Shown in pieces: positions 1 through 7,917 of a stretch of DNA of 64,000 nucleotides. The stretch covers positions 1-64,000 of the forward strand of contig JAPYPR010000010.1 of NCBI GenBank assembly GCA_029937545.1. Direction: 5' to 3'. How positions within the stretch are numbered: position 1 is the stretch's first letter; the number at the start of each line of letters is the position of its first letter. The DNA comes from Erythrobacter sp. (GTDB lineage Bacteria; Pseudomonadota; Alphaproteobacteria; Sphingomonadales; Sphingomonadaceae). Position numbers and translations under genes: made by a program. A model generated the notes under the pieces. The model was not told the origin of the DNA. It did not search any database and was given only the letters and a program-made list of their open reading frames with translations.

Positions 1-78
1 ACGTGAATCACATCCTCATCGCGCTGTGAATCCTATTTATGGGTCCGGACCCTAGAATGTGCAGGCCATGCCTGTCGG

Positions 79-390
79 TTGCTGACGGCCTACGAACCGA
101 CCGGCGAAAAATTTATTGCATGGCTTGCGGTCGAGCGGGCAGCGGATGTTGCCGTAGTGGGCTGCTATGAGTTCCATGGTGACCACCCGGGCTGGCATTT
201 CCATGCGAAGTGTTGCTCAATTGCGGAATTGTCGGGCGGAACACAGCGCCAGCGTAACGGCGGAAGAAGGCTGCCAAAGGCAGGTGCATATCATCGCGAT
301 ACGAGCTACGAGATGACGCGCCAAAAGGCTCTTAACCGCGCATATACGGCATTTAATGTAGAGACGCGACCGAAAGGCGGACTGATATGA
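79..390 (+). CDS. conserved hypothetical protein with HPGWH motif
   Basis: I can name no function. The 103-residue product has a His-rich centre (FHGDHPGWHFHAKC, about residues 32-45) followed by a basic RRLPKAGAYHRDTSYEMTR stretch. That layout is familiar from small conserved hypotheticals next to DUF1828 genes. The only usable in-frame start is TTG at 79, because the frame is closed by a stop at 4-6 and offers no ATG or GTG. The stop overlaps the ATG of the downstream DUF1828 gene by 4 nt, so the two are translationally coupled. The weak start and the nearness of the window edge leave the N-terminus uncertain. Confidence 0.5.
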   Translation: MLTAYEPTGEKFIAWLAVERAADVAVVGCYEFHGDHPGWHFHAKCCSIAELSGGTQRQRNGGRRLPKAGAYHRDTSYEMTRQKALNRAYTAFNVETRPKGGLI

Positions 391-1157
391 AGGAGCAGCT
401 CTGCAAAGCATTTTGTGACGGCATAGCCGTCCGTTCCGTGCCGTCCGGTCTAGCCATTAGCACTGGCTTCACCCTGCCTGATGGAGACGCGATAGGCTTC
501 TATCTGAGAGAAGCGGATGGCCAATTTTTGCTTAGGGATAGCGGGCTGATCCTGCCAAATCTCGAAGCTAGTGGACTTGATCTTAAAAACAAAAACAGGG
601 CCGCTGCTCTGCTGGATCTAGAAGATCAGTACGGTGTCACGCTTGATGAGGACGAGCGCGAGTTTGGGATTGATATTGCGAGCGAGGCAGACGTTCCCAG
701 CGCTGCGCTTCGATTGGTCTCCTTCTTATTGCGTGTAGGGGATTTACTCCTCCTCGCGGAGGAGCGAGTCGCCAGCACCTTCCGCGAGGAAGTAGAGCAG
801 ATGCTTCGCGAGCAAATCGGTGAAAGGGCTATCATCTCCAAGGGAGAACCCCTGGCCGCCGATCTCGAAGATTTCTTGCCAGATTTCAAGATTGAAGCGG
901 ATGGGAAATTGGTCGGATTGTTTCTGGGAACGAACGATGCACGCGTCTTAGAGGCGCTGTATATGCAAATGCGCGCCGAGCATGAGACGCATTCCAGCGT
1001 CTCCATCGTCGCGCTGCTGGAGAACGAGAAAGCGATCCGCGCGCGGGTCAGGCAGAACGCGAACAACCGCCTTGATGCTGTCCCCCATTTCAGGGGTGAT
1101 GAGGCGAGCGCCATTTCTCGAATCGCAAAGGAAGCAGGGCTAGCAAGTGTCCACTAA
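387..1157 (+). CDS. DUF1828/DUF1829-type protein
   Basis: The 256-residue soluble protein opens with a DUF1828-like block: CDGIAVRSVPSGLAIST (about residues 10-26), then a Phe-x-x-x-Asp-Gly-Asp stretch and FLLRDSGLILPNLEASG (about 47-63). The C-terminal half (about 150-250) fits the DUF1829 partner domain. The biochemical role is unknown; such genes occur in accessory and mobile regions. It begins inside the stop of the HPGWH gene and ends overlapping a small basic ORF, which gives a compact three-gene cassette. Lower GC and rarer codons than the housekeeping part suggest acquisition. The family assignment is by eye. Confidence 0.65.
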   Translation: MKEQLCKAFCDGIAVRSVPSGLAISTGFTLPDGDAIGFYLREADGQFLLRDSGLILPNLEASGLDLKNKNRAAALLDLEDQYGVTLDEDEREFGIDIASEADVPSAALRLVSFLLRVGDLLLLAEERVASTFREEVEQMLREQIGERAIISKGEPLAADLEDFLPDFKIEADGKLVGLFLGTNDARVLEALYMQMRAEHETHSSVSIVALLENEKAIRARVRQNANNRLDAVPHFRGDEASAISRIAKEAGLASVH

Positions 1158-1290
1158 AGACCAAGAAACTTACTCTGAAGCGGAAACCGAGGCCCGCCGC
1201 GAGGCAGCGCTCAAAACGCTACTCGCCACCCCGCCCAAGCCAATGAAGGCTAAGGGCAAGAGGCGGCGAGAGTCGAGTCAATCAAAGTAA
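1147..1290 (+). CDS. small basic ORF downstream of DUF1828
   Basis: This 47-codon ORF starts with GTG and overlaps the last 11 nt of the DUF1828 gene. The product is hydrophilic, with an acidic N-terminal half (KDQETYSEAETEARREAAL), a central LLATPPKPMKAKGK and a basic tail. The ATPPKP-K pattern after an E/R helix is typical of very short alphaproteobacterial hypotheticals of antitoxin-like size. I cannot assign a function. The translational overlap is the best argument that it is a real gene. Confidence 0.5.
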   Translation: MSTKDQETYSEAETEARREAALKTLLATPPKPMKAKGKRRRESSQSK

Positions 1291-1317
1291 TGTTTGCGGC
1301 GTTCGCCGCGCTGACGA

Positions 1318-2256
1318 GGGATATTCGCCAGCTTAGGCGGCGATTTTATCAGTCCGCCGATAAGTGAGACGCTTGCCTTCCGTTCCGGCGAGGATAAGCG
1401 CGGCACGTTCGCCATCGTTCATATCGCGGGTGTTGTAGCGGCAATCGAACTCTTTGCAGTAGCGGCCAAGGTGGGCTTCGCTCATGTGGTGATAGGTGCC
1501 GATCACGCCGCGTTTGAAGATCGAGAAGAAGTTTTCAGCTGTGTTAGAATGCTTGAACCCGCCATAGGTGACGTATTCCTTGGCGCTGTGGTTCACGCTG
1601 TAGTGGTGCGCCATCTCGCGCCCTACGGCGGTGTAGATGGGGCTTTCGTCCGTCATTAGGTCGGCGGTGCGGTGGACGTTGGTAACGATCAGCGATCGCA
1701 CGGTGGCCGCATTGACGTTGGCAACATGAAACGAACGGGCGTGGCCATCACGCTCAACCAAAGCGACAACGGCTTTCTTCTTGGCAGGCTTACGAGTCGA
1801 ACGGTTTTTAGCCTTGCCGCCAACATAGGTTTCGTCGGCTTCGACAACGCCAGAATTGCCGCCCATGGGGCCGTCTGGGATGTCCATGGCTTCGCGGATA
1901 CGGTGGCAGAGGAACCACGCCGATTTATAGGTGATACCGAGCATACGGCCCATCTGGGCAGCGCTCATGCCCTTCTTGGAAGCGGCCATAAGGTGAATGG
2001 CCAGCAGCCATTTGTTTAACGGCAGATGCGAGCGCTCCATGACGGTGCCAGTGCGGACGGTGAACTTGTCGCGGCAGTCATTGCAGAGGAACATACCGGC
2101 CTGCGTCTTGCCCGCCATGCGGGTGACGTGAAGCGAACCACAGTGCGGGCAGGAAGGCTCGCCATTCCAGCGCGAGGCTTCGATGTGGGCTTCCGCCTTG
2201 GCAGCGTCATGAAAAATCGGGTCGGTGATGTTGATGTCCATAGGGCATTATATCCC
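1318..2256 (-). mobile_element. IS1595-family insertion sequence (approximate ends)
   Basis: The element is defined by its transposase gene. Just outside the coding region lie GGGATATTCGCC (1318-1329) and, inverted, the complement of GGGATATAATGCCC (2243-2256). These are my best candidate terminal repeats. I find no matching 8-bp target duplication beside them. Homology to an IS5 transposase resumes only at 2291, so the true right end may lie anywhere up to about 2290. The ends are provisional. Confidence 0.45.
1333..2241 (-). CDS. IS1595-family transposase
   Basis: The 302-residue DDE transposase appears intact. The N-terminus has a zinc ribbon (CPHCG at about 31-35, CNDC at about 53-56). 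The catalytic part contains VVEADETYVGGKAKNRS (about 131-147), the hallmark of the ISXO2-like/IS1595 transposase domain, then the second Asp in ADLMTDESPIY and the last acidic residue in HSNTAENFFSIFKR. The length is usual for the family. It lies opposite in strand to its neighbours, between the DUF1828 cassette and the IS5 remnant. No frameshift is visible, so the element may still be mobile. Confidence 0.9.
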   Translation of the reverse strand: MDINITDPIFHDAAKAEAHIEASRWNGEPSCPHCGSLHVTRMAGKTQAGMFLCNDCRDKFTVRTGTVMERSHLPLNKWLLAIHLMAASKKGMSAAQMGRMLGITYKSAWFLCHRIREAMDIPDGPMGGNSGVVEADETYVGGKAKNRSTRKPAKKKAVVALVERDGHARSFHVANVNAATVRSLIVTNVHRTADLMTDESPIYTAVGREMAHHYSVNHSAKEYVTYGGFKHSNTAENFFSIFKRGVIGTYHHMSEAHLGRYCKEFDCRYNTRDMNDGERAALILAGTEGKRLTYRRTDKIAA

Positions 2257-2290
2257 AGAGATGGCCTGCTAAGTAAAGTATATAATTGCC

Positions 2291-2440
2291 GCATTTCTCC
2301 CGATTATGTGGGGCGGGGTTGCGGCGGTTGCTCCTTGCGGAGATCACAGTCTCGACGCCGGCAGCGACGATCTCCTCGCGGATGGCATCGGCATCATAGC
2401 CGCGATCAGCCAGGAATGCCTCGATCCGGTCCCCGCTCGG
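2291..2440 (-). pseudogene. IS5-family transposase fragment
   Basis: Read on the minus strand, this stretch encodes an uninterrupted piece of about 50 residues including FLADRGYDADAIREEIVAAG and then SARSNRRNPAPHNREK. This is the characteristic DRGYDADA / SNRR / P-HxREK block of IS5/IS427-group transposases. It has no start. Homology stops on the 3' side at 2291, next to the IS1595 element, and on the 5' side near 2440. The remainder of the gene is not found on either side, so this is a remnant rather than a simple interruption. Confidence 0.75.
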
Positions 2441-2895
2441 TGCCGTGCCAGCCCCAAGATATACAAGGTTTAGCTTTATTGTTCCGGATAATCGACGGCC
2501 GGATCGAAGCCTCCCGATCTACAGCGGTTATAGCCCGATTGATCACGCCGGTCATATTCAAATATCGGCGCCCCCAAAGAGCAAAGAAGGGGCGCCGAGG
2601 AAGTACGATTGGCAGCGAGCAAGGGTTCATGTGCAGGGCATTGATCTGGAAGACATTGCGCTCAATGGCTTGTCAGAGAGTGCCATCAGGGGGGGCAGGG
2701 ACTTCGGCTGCATGGGCAATGTCGAAGCGAGCCCAGCGAGGATGGATGGCATTCACATCATATCCCTCCAAAATAGCAACGGTATATAAAGAGTGGCCCA
2801 GAGCCGACCGTTCCGAGCGCTTCACCACCAAGAGACCGATTGACATTAAAAATATCCACCGTACTAATAATGATTCGAGGGAGGAGGTGGATAAC
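2441..2895. other. noncoding stretch upstream of the catabolic locus
   Basis: I see no convincing gene here. A short + frame reading includes GAPRKYDWQRARVHVQGID at about 2587-2643, which resembles the start of small sphingomonad DNA-binding-type proteins but is not continued; it may be gene debris. TTGACA at 2840-2845 is a possible -35 element for the receptor gene, without a good -10 at ideal spacing. A strong ribosome-binding sequence, GAGGAGGT, is at 2881-2888. Confidence 0.35.
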
Positions 2896-5325
2896 ATGAC
2901 CGACTTACATGGCGATCGAATTTCCGCGAATGTTTACGGAGCCAGAAGTGGCCTGATTACGCTCGGATTGGCGGGTCTGTTACTATCGGCACCAGCATAT
3001 GGGCAGAGCGATGCCGGGGGTGTTCCCGAGCAGCCATTACCCACCGACACTTCGGCGGGCGAGCAAGAGGACGATACGGGGCAAACGCCCAGCGCCCAAA
3101 CGGACGCCTTCGGCAATGTCATTATCGTTACCGCGCGCAAACGCGAGGAAATGCTGCAGGACATTCCTGTCGCAGTTGCCGCCCTGTCAGGAGAATCTCT
3201 GGACGATATCGGCATCCAGCGGCTCGACGAGACTACGGCGTTGATCCCCAACCTGCGCGTGTCGCATGCGGGTACCGGCCCTGGCGTTGCCAGCCTTTAC
3301 ATACGCGGCATCGGTTACAATGGTACAGAGAAACTCGAAGCCCCTTCGGTCGGCGTCTTTATTGACGATTTCTATTGGGGCATGGGCCACGGACAGCTGC
3401 TCGATACGTTCGATATAGAACGGATCGAAGTGCTTCGCGGACCACAATCGGTCCTGTTCGGCAAGAACACTTCGGGCGGCGCGATCGTCGTGCGCCGGAC
3501 CAAACCCCAGGGCTATCTTGGCGGCAAGGTCAAGGTGGCGATCGGGAATTACGACCAGCGAATTATTCAGGGCCTGCTCCATACGCCGGCTCTGCTGGAC
3601 GAGACCCTGTCGTTCAAAGTGGGCGGAACCTACCGTGAGCGCGAAGGCTTTGCCACGAACCTTTATGACGGCACCAGCGAAGGCGATTACGAGTATGTCG
3701 GCTTGCACGCGATGGCTCTGTGGGAGCCAACCGACAGCCTGGAGGCCCTGTTCGTATTCGACTATAATCGCGAACGTGGCGAAGCAACACCGCTCCAGAA
3801 CGACAATGTGCTGGGCGTTGACCTGTTCTTCGGCGGGCAACAGCTCAATCCCGGTGTACGACCGCACGAGGTCTGGCCAGACCTTGTGAGCGACCAGAAG
3901 CTCGATGCCTATCGTGCCAGTCTGCGGGTCGATTGGGAGACAGGTATCGGAACGATCACCTCGATCACTGGCTATCTGGACGAGGCGGATTATACGCTGC
4001 AGGATTTCGACAGCGGATGCGGCGCGGACACACAGGGGCTGGGCTGTAATTTCACAGTCAATCCGTTGCTTGCCAGCCCGGCCAATCCAACCGGAACTTT
4101 GCACACGATACGGGATCAGGAGTTCAAGGAATTCACTCAGGAACTGCGGATCGCCAGCTCACTGACCGATACATTGTTCCTTCAGGCTGGCGGGTTCTTT
4201 TATGATGATGCGATCGAGAGCCGCCAGACAACCAATTTCGCCGCGTTCGAACGCACCACGCAGGACACCCGCTCCTACGCACTGTTCGGACAGGTAGAAT
4301 GGGAGATCGTGCCAAACCTCACCGCGACAGTCGGTGCGCAATGGATTCACGAGGAGAAGGAGTATTCGAAAACCGTCTCCTATCTTCCCGATGTACCTGT
4401 TGTGGGTGGGTCGGTTCTGCTTCCCTTACTGCAGGACGAAGAGACGTGGGAAGATACGGTTTATCAAGCATCGCTCTCATGGGCACCAAGCCCCGATCAC
4501 CTGCTGTATATATCGCTATCCGACGGGTTCAGAAGCGGCGGTTTCTCTGCCCGTGGTACGGCCGCCGAAGCGGTCGATCCCACGCTTCCCAATTATACCG
4601 GCGGTACGGGCGAGAACTTCCTGGCTTTCGAGCCGGAGACAACTCGGCAGATCGAAATCGGGTCGAAAAACACGCTGTTCAACGGCGCGCTGGTCTTGAA
4701 CCTGACGGCGTTCACTACCGAGCTGAACGGCTTGCAGACAGGAGCCGTCGCTCTCACGCCGAATTTCGGAGTCAATACCAATACGTATGTGAACAATTTC
4801 CAGCTTGCCGAGTTCAAGGGTTTCGAAATCGAGAGTATCCTGAAAATTCCGGGTGTCGACGGGCTGACCTTGCTGGCCAATATGGGGTATCTCGATGCGA
4901 GCGTGAAAGAGGCGATGGTACCGGCAACGCGGCTGGGTGTCGGTCCGGGCGGACTGCCCGGCAGCCCGGCGCAGGGCCTGATCGATCTATCCGACACTCC
5001 GCTGCCGCAAGCACCGGAATATACCTATGCCCTGACCGCGAATTACGAACGGGATGTGACTGCTGACCTGCGGTTCAATTCGACCGTGGTTTATTCCTAT
5101 GTCGATGATGTGGTGCTTCGATCGCAGGGTACTGCACCCGATATTCAGGAAGGCTACGGTCTGCTGGACGCCTCTGTGGGTCTGACATGGAAGCAGTTCT
5201 CTCTCCAGCTGATCGGCAAAAACCTGCTGGACGAGGAATATCGCGTCAATTCCCTGCCGAACGTGTTGTTTCAAGGCTGGGGCAATCCCCGCACTGTGTT
5301 GTTGGAAGCTACGGTCCAGTTTTAG
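2896..5325 (+). CDS. TonB-dependent outer-membrane receptor 1
   Basis: The product (809 residues) is an energised outer-membrane importer that works with TonB-ExbB-ExbD. A signal peptide covers about residues 1-36 and ends APAYG-Q. The TonB-box region IIVTARKREE lies near 77-86 and the plug domain follows (QDIPVAVAALSGESL, then a long beta-barrel). The last residue is the Phe typical of outer-membrane barrels. ATG 2896 is chosen for the strong GAGGAGG site just upstream; the open frame reaching back to 2026 runs through IS sequence and is not coding. It belongs to the sphingomonad receptor group used for bulky organic substrates as well as siderophores. Its position at the head of the catabolic genes suggests substrate import. 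Confidence 0.9.
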   Translation: MTDLHGDRISANVYGARSGLITLGLAGLLLSAPAYGQSDAGGVPEQPLPTDTSAGEQEDDTGQTPSAQTDAFGNVIIVTARKREEMLQDIPVAVAALSGESLDDIGIQRLDETTALIPNLRVSHAGTGPGVASLYIRGIGYNGTEKLEAPSVGVFIDDFYWGMGHGQLLDTFDIERIEVLRGPQSVLFGKNTSGGAIVVRRTKPQGYLGGKVKVAIGNYDQRIIQGLLHTPALLDETLSFKVGGTYREREGFATNLYDGTSEGDYEYVGLHAMALWEPTDSLEALFVFDYNRERGEATPLQNDNVLGVDLFFGGQQLNPGVRPHEVWPDLVSDQKLDAYRASLRVDWETGIGTITSITGYLDEADYTLQDFDSGCGADTQGLGCNFTVNPLLASPANPTGTLHTIRDQEFKEFTQELRIASSLTDTLFLQAGGFFYDDAIESRQTTNFAAFERTTQDTRSYALFGQVEWEIVPNLTATVGAQWIHEEKEYSKTVSYLPDVPVVGGSVLLPLLQDEETWEDTVYQASLSWAPSPDHLLYISLSDGFRSGGFSARGTAAEAVDPTLPNYTGGTGENFLAFEPETTRQIEIGSKNTLFNGALVLNLTAFTTELNGLQTGAVALTPNFGVNTNTYVNNFQLAEFKGFEIESILKIPGVDGLTLLANMGYLDASVKEAMVPATRLGVGPGGLPGSPAQGLIDLSDTPLPQAPEYTYALTANYERDVTADLRFNSTVVYSYVDDVVLRSQGTAPDIQEGYGLLDASVGLTWKQFSLQLIGKNLLDEEYRVNSLPNVLFQGWGNPRTVLLEATVQF

Positions 5326-5401
5326 CGTGCGGGGGACGCGGTTAGCTGCATTCTCCAGTAGACCGGGCATCCAGCCAATAATTGAATAAGGTAAGGTTGA
5401 T

Positions 5402-6607
5402 TTGAATATCGAATTGAATCCGGAAGAACAGGCCTTCCGCCAAGAGGTTCTCGACTTCTTCGACCAGCACCTTACCCCGGCTATCCAGCGGGCCAGCAGG
5501 CTTTCTACAGGTGTTTTCGTTGATCCCCCATGGTCGAAAGAATGGCATCGTGCCCTTTATCAAAAAGGGTGGATTACCTATAATTGGCCGGTGAAATATG
5601 GCGGGTGCGACTGGACCCCTGTTCAGCGCTATATCTACGAAAGCGAGGCTGCCCGCAGGGGCGCACCAGTCGTTGCTCCCATGGGGATCAATCTGGTGGG
5701 GCCGGTAATCTGCGAATTTGGGTCCGACTGGCAGAAGGAGCATTACCTGCCCCGCATTCGGTCCGGGCAGGATTACTGGTGTCAGGGATTTTCCGAACCC
5801 GGTGCGGGTTCGGACCTGTCGAGCCTGAAGACAAAGGCCGTTCGCGATGGCGACGACTATATTGTCTCGGGTGAGAAAACCTGGACCACCCATGCGCATT
5901 TCGCGAACATGATATTCGCATTGGTACGCACCTCGCGGGAGGACAAGCAACAGAACGGGATCAGCTTCCTACTGGTTGACATGAACTCGCCTGGCCTAAG
6001 CGTAAGGCCGATCATCACGATCGCCGGCGATCATGAGGTCAACCAGGTGCATTTCGACGATGTGCGCGTACCCGTACGCAATCTGGTGGGCGAGGAAGGA
6101 AAAGGCTGGACCTACGCCAAATATCTGCTGGAATTCGAACGTGGCGGCGGTGCGCCGTCGACCCGCTCGCGCATTGCGCTGGAACGTTACAAGACAATTC
6201 TACGCAATGAGGCTGGCGATACACCCGGCACCCGGTTGATCGACGAAAAGGATATCGAGCTTCGTCTGGGTCAGCTTGCGGCACGGGTGATTGCCCTCGA
6301 AACGCTCGATATGCGGCAGGTTGCCAATCGGCAGGCAGGATCAAGGCCTGGCACGACCGCCTCGATTGTAAAAACTCTGGGCTCGGAACTGCTGCAGGCC
6401 ATAGAGAAGGCCTCGATGGAAGCGTTGGGCCCTCATGGTCTTCCGGCGCTCATGCTCGAAGGGCCGGATTTTTCCGTGCCCAACGATGCACCCGTGCCCG
6501 AATACGGCCTGGCGGTCGCCGGGCGTCACCTGAATGGGTTGGCCGGTACGATTTTCGGCGGAGCCTCTGAAATTCAGCGGGAAATTATCGCCCGGGAATT
6601 GATCTGA
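5402..6607 (+). CDS. acyl-CoA dehydrogenase (FAD-binding-type subunit)
   Basis: This 401-residue FadE-like enzyme should introduce an alpha-beta double bond into an acyl-CoA using FAD. Visible family features are WCQGFSEPGAGSDLSSLKT (about 121-139), SGEKTWTTHAHFANM (about 160-174) and the C-terminal IFGGASEIQREIIARELI, which contacts FAD. A TTG start at 5402 gives the canonical N-terminus NIELNPEEQAFRQEV. It is 76 nt downstream of the receptor and convergent with a second dehydrogenase 34 nt away. The two are complementary in their C-terminal motifs, so they may form one heteromeric enzyme like the steroid side-chain dehydrogenases FadE28-FadE29. The partner relationship is inference. Confidence 0.88.
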   Translation: MNIELNPEEQAFRQEVLDFFDQHLTPAIQRASRLSTGVFVDPPWSKEWHRALYQKGWITYNWPVKYGGCDWTPVQRYIYESEAARRGAPVVAPMGINLVGPVICEFGSDWQKEHYLPRIRSGQDYWCQGFSEPGAGSDLSSLKTKAVRDGDDYIVSGEKTWTTHAHFANMIFALVRTSREDKQQNGISFLLVDMNSPGLSVRPIITIAGDHEVNQVHFDDVRVPVRNLVGEEGKGWTYAKYLLEFERGGGAPSTRSRIALERYKTILRNEAGDTPGTRLIDEKDIELRLGQLAARVIALETLDMRQVANRQAGSRPGTTASIVKTLGSELLQAIEKASMEALGPHGLPALMLEGPDFSVPNDAPVPEYGLAVAGRHLNGLAGTIFGGASEIQREIIARELI

Positions 6608-6641
6608 AACCTACGCGCCCGACACGGAAATTCGTGAGACC

Positions 6642-7769
6642 TCAGGCAGCTTCGAGCCTGGCAAGCTTCAGTGAATGTTCTCTCTTGCTGCCATAGCTGT
6701 CCTGCAAAACGAGCGCGCGCTTGTAATAATGCGAAAGCTCATATTCGTCGGTCAGGCCGATGCCGCCATGGAGCTGTATCGCCTGTTTGCCGATGAATTC
6801 GAAGGCTTGCGCTGTCGTTACCTTCGCTGCGGAAAGTTGGCGGATACCTTGTGCGGTTTCGGCTTGATAAAGCCCGAGCCCCGCCACTACGCTGTGTGCC
6901 AGTTCATAATGCATCTGCATCTCGGCAAGCCGATGACGCACAACCTGTTTGGCAGACAGAGGTTTTCCGAACTGTACGCGATTGTTCATATAACCGGTGG
7001 TCAGTTCGAACATGCGGCGCAGGATACCCAGACATTCGGCCACCGCCGCATGCGCGCCGATGCGAACCATGCATTCGATGGCCCGGTCCGCCCGGTCCGT
7101 CCCCACAACGATGGTAGTGTCAGGCAATTCGACATTTGCGAATTCGATAGTCGCCGCCGGAGTTCCATCGATAAGCTGGTAGCGATTAATGGCAACCCCG
7201 GGCGTATCTGTGGGAACCAGTAGCAGGATATCTGTTGGTTGATCGGTCGCGTCTCCGACCGCCGCACTGACAAGGAGCAGGTCTGCCGAGGGATAAGCGA
7301 CGAACGGCTTGCTCCCGGTCAGCACGACACCATCGGCGCTCGTCTTCGCGCGGCAAGGGCTATTGTGGAGACCTGAATTGTCGCGAGCCTCGGCAATAGC
7401 CAAGGCAATTGTCTTGTCGCCTGAAACGATGCTTTGCGTAAGCGACTTTGCAAAGTTTCGATCCTTAAAAAAATCGAATGCTGTTGCAGGTATCGCGATA
7501 TGATCGGCAAAGGGTTCGACTGCCAGATGATAGCCGATCTCTTCCTGGACGATCGCAACATCCGTCGGCGTACCTCCCAATCCTCCTAATTCCGACGAGA
7601 ATGGCAGCCCCAGAACACCCAGGTCCGCTAGCTGGGCCCAGCTAACCTGGTCATACCCATGTTCCTGTTCAAGATAACGCACGCGGTCCTGCACCGAATA
7701 TCGAGCCGACAGGAAATTGCGCACTGTGTCGCGGTAAAGGGTCTGTTCTTCGCTCAGATCAAAGTTCAC
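6642..7769 (-). CDS. acyl-CoA dehydrogenase (atypical C-terminus)
   Basis: The 375-residue protein has the acyl-CoA dehydrogenase fold. It starts NFDLSEEQTLYRDTVRNFL and carries IQLHGGIGLTDEYELSHYYK near 333-352, where the catalytic acid is normally found. The C-terminus reads LQDSYGSKREHSLKLARL, so the FAD-contacting G-x-S/T-E-I-Q-R motif of ordinary family members is missing. The start is GTG, with AGGA about 8 nt upstream. Loss of one motif here and its presence in the convergent neighbour (5402-6607) fits an unequal two-subunit dehydrogenase. Alone it might bind FAD poorly. Confidence 0.85.
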   Translation of the reverse strand: MNFDLSEEQTLYRDTVRNFLSARYSVQDRVRYLEQEHGYDQVSWAQLADLGVLGLPFSSELGGLGGTPTDVAIVQEEIGYHLAVEPFADHIAIPATAFDFFKDRNFAKSLTQSIVSGDKTIALAIAEARDNSGLHNSPCRAKTSADGVVLTGSKPFVAYPSADLLLVSAAVGDATDQPTDILLLVPTDTPGVAINRYQLIDGTPAATIEFANVELPDTTIVVGTDRADRAIECMVRIGAHAAVAECLGILRRMFELTTGYMNNRVQFGKPLSAKQVVRHRLAEMQMHYELAHSVVAGLGLYQAETAQGIRQLSAAKVTTAQAFEFIGKQAIQLHGGIGLTDEYELSHYYKRALVLQDSYGSKREHSLKLARLEAA

Positions 7770-7917
7770 TTGCCAATCCTAAAAACACCATGCTGTATAA
7801 TTTTTGATGCCGCGCTTTGCGGAATTTGGCAAGAGACTTGGTGCAGGTTGTCGATTTCTGACATCATGTTCCAGTACCGGCCCACTGATGAAGCGGTGCA
7901 TTCCGGCGAATTGAAGG

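Noticed and set aside
2026-2895. A 290-codon N-terminal extension of TonB receptor 1, in the same open frame
   Set aside because: It crosses the IS1595 gene antisense and the IS5 remnant and lacks protein-like sequence. A strong ribosome site and signal peptide start at 2896.
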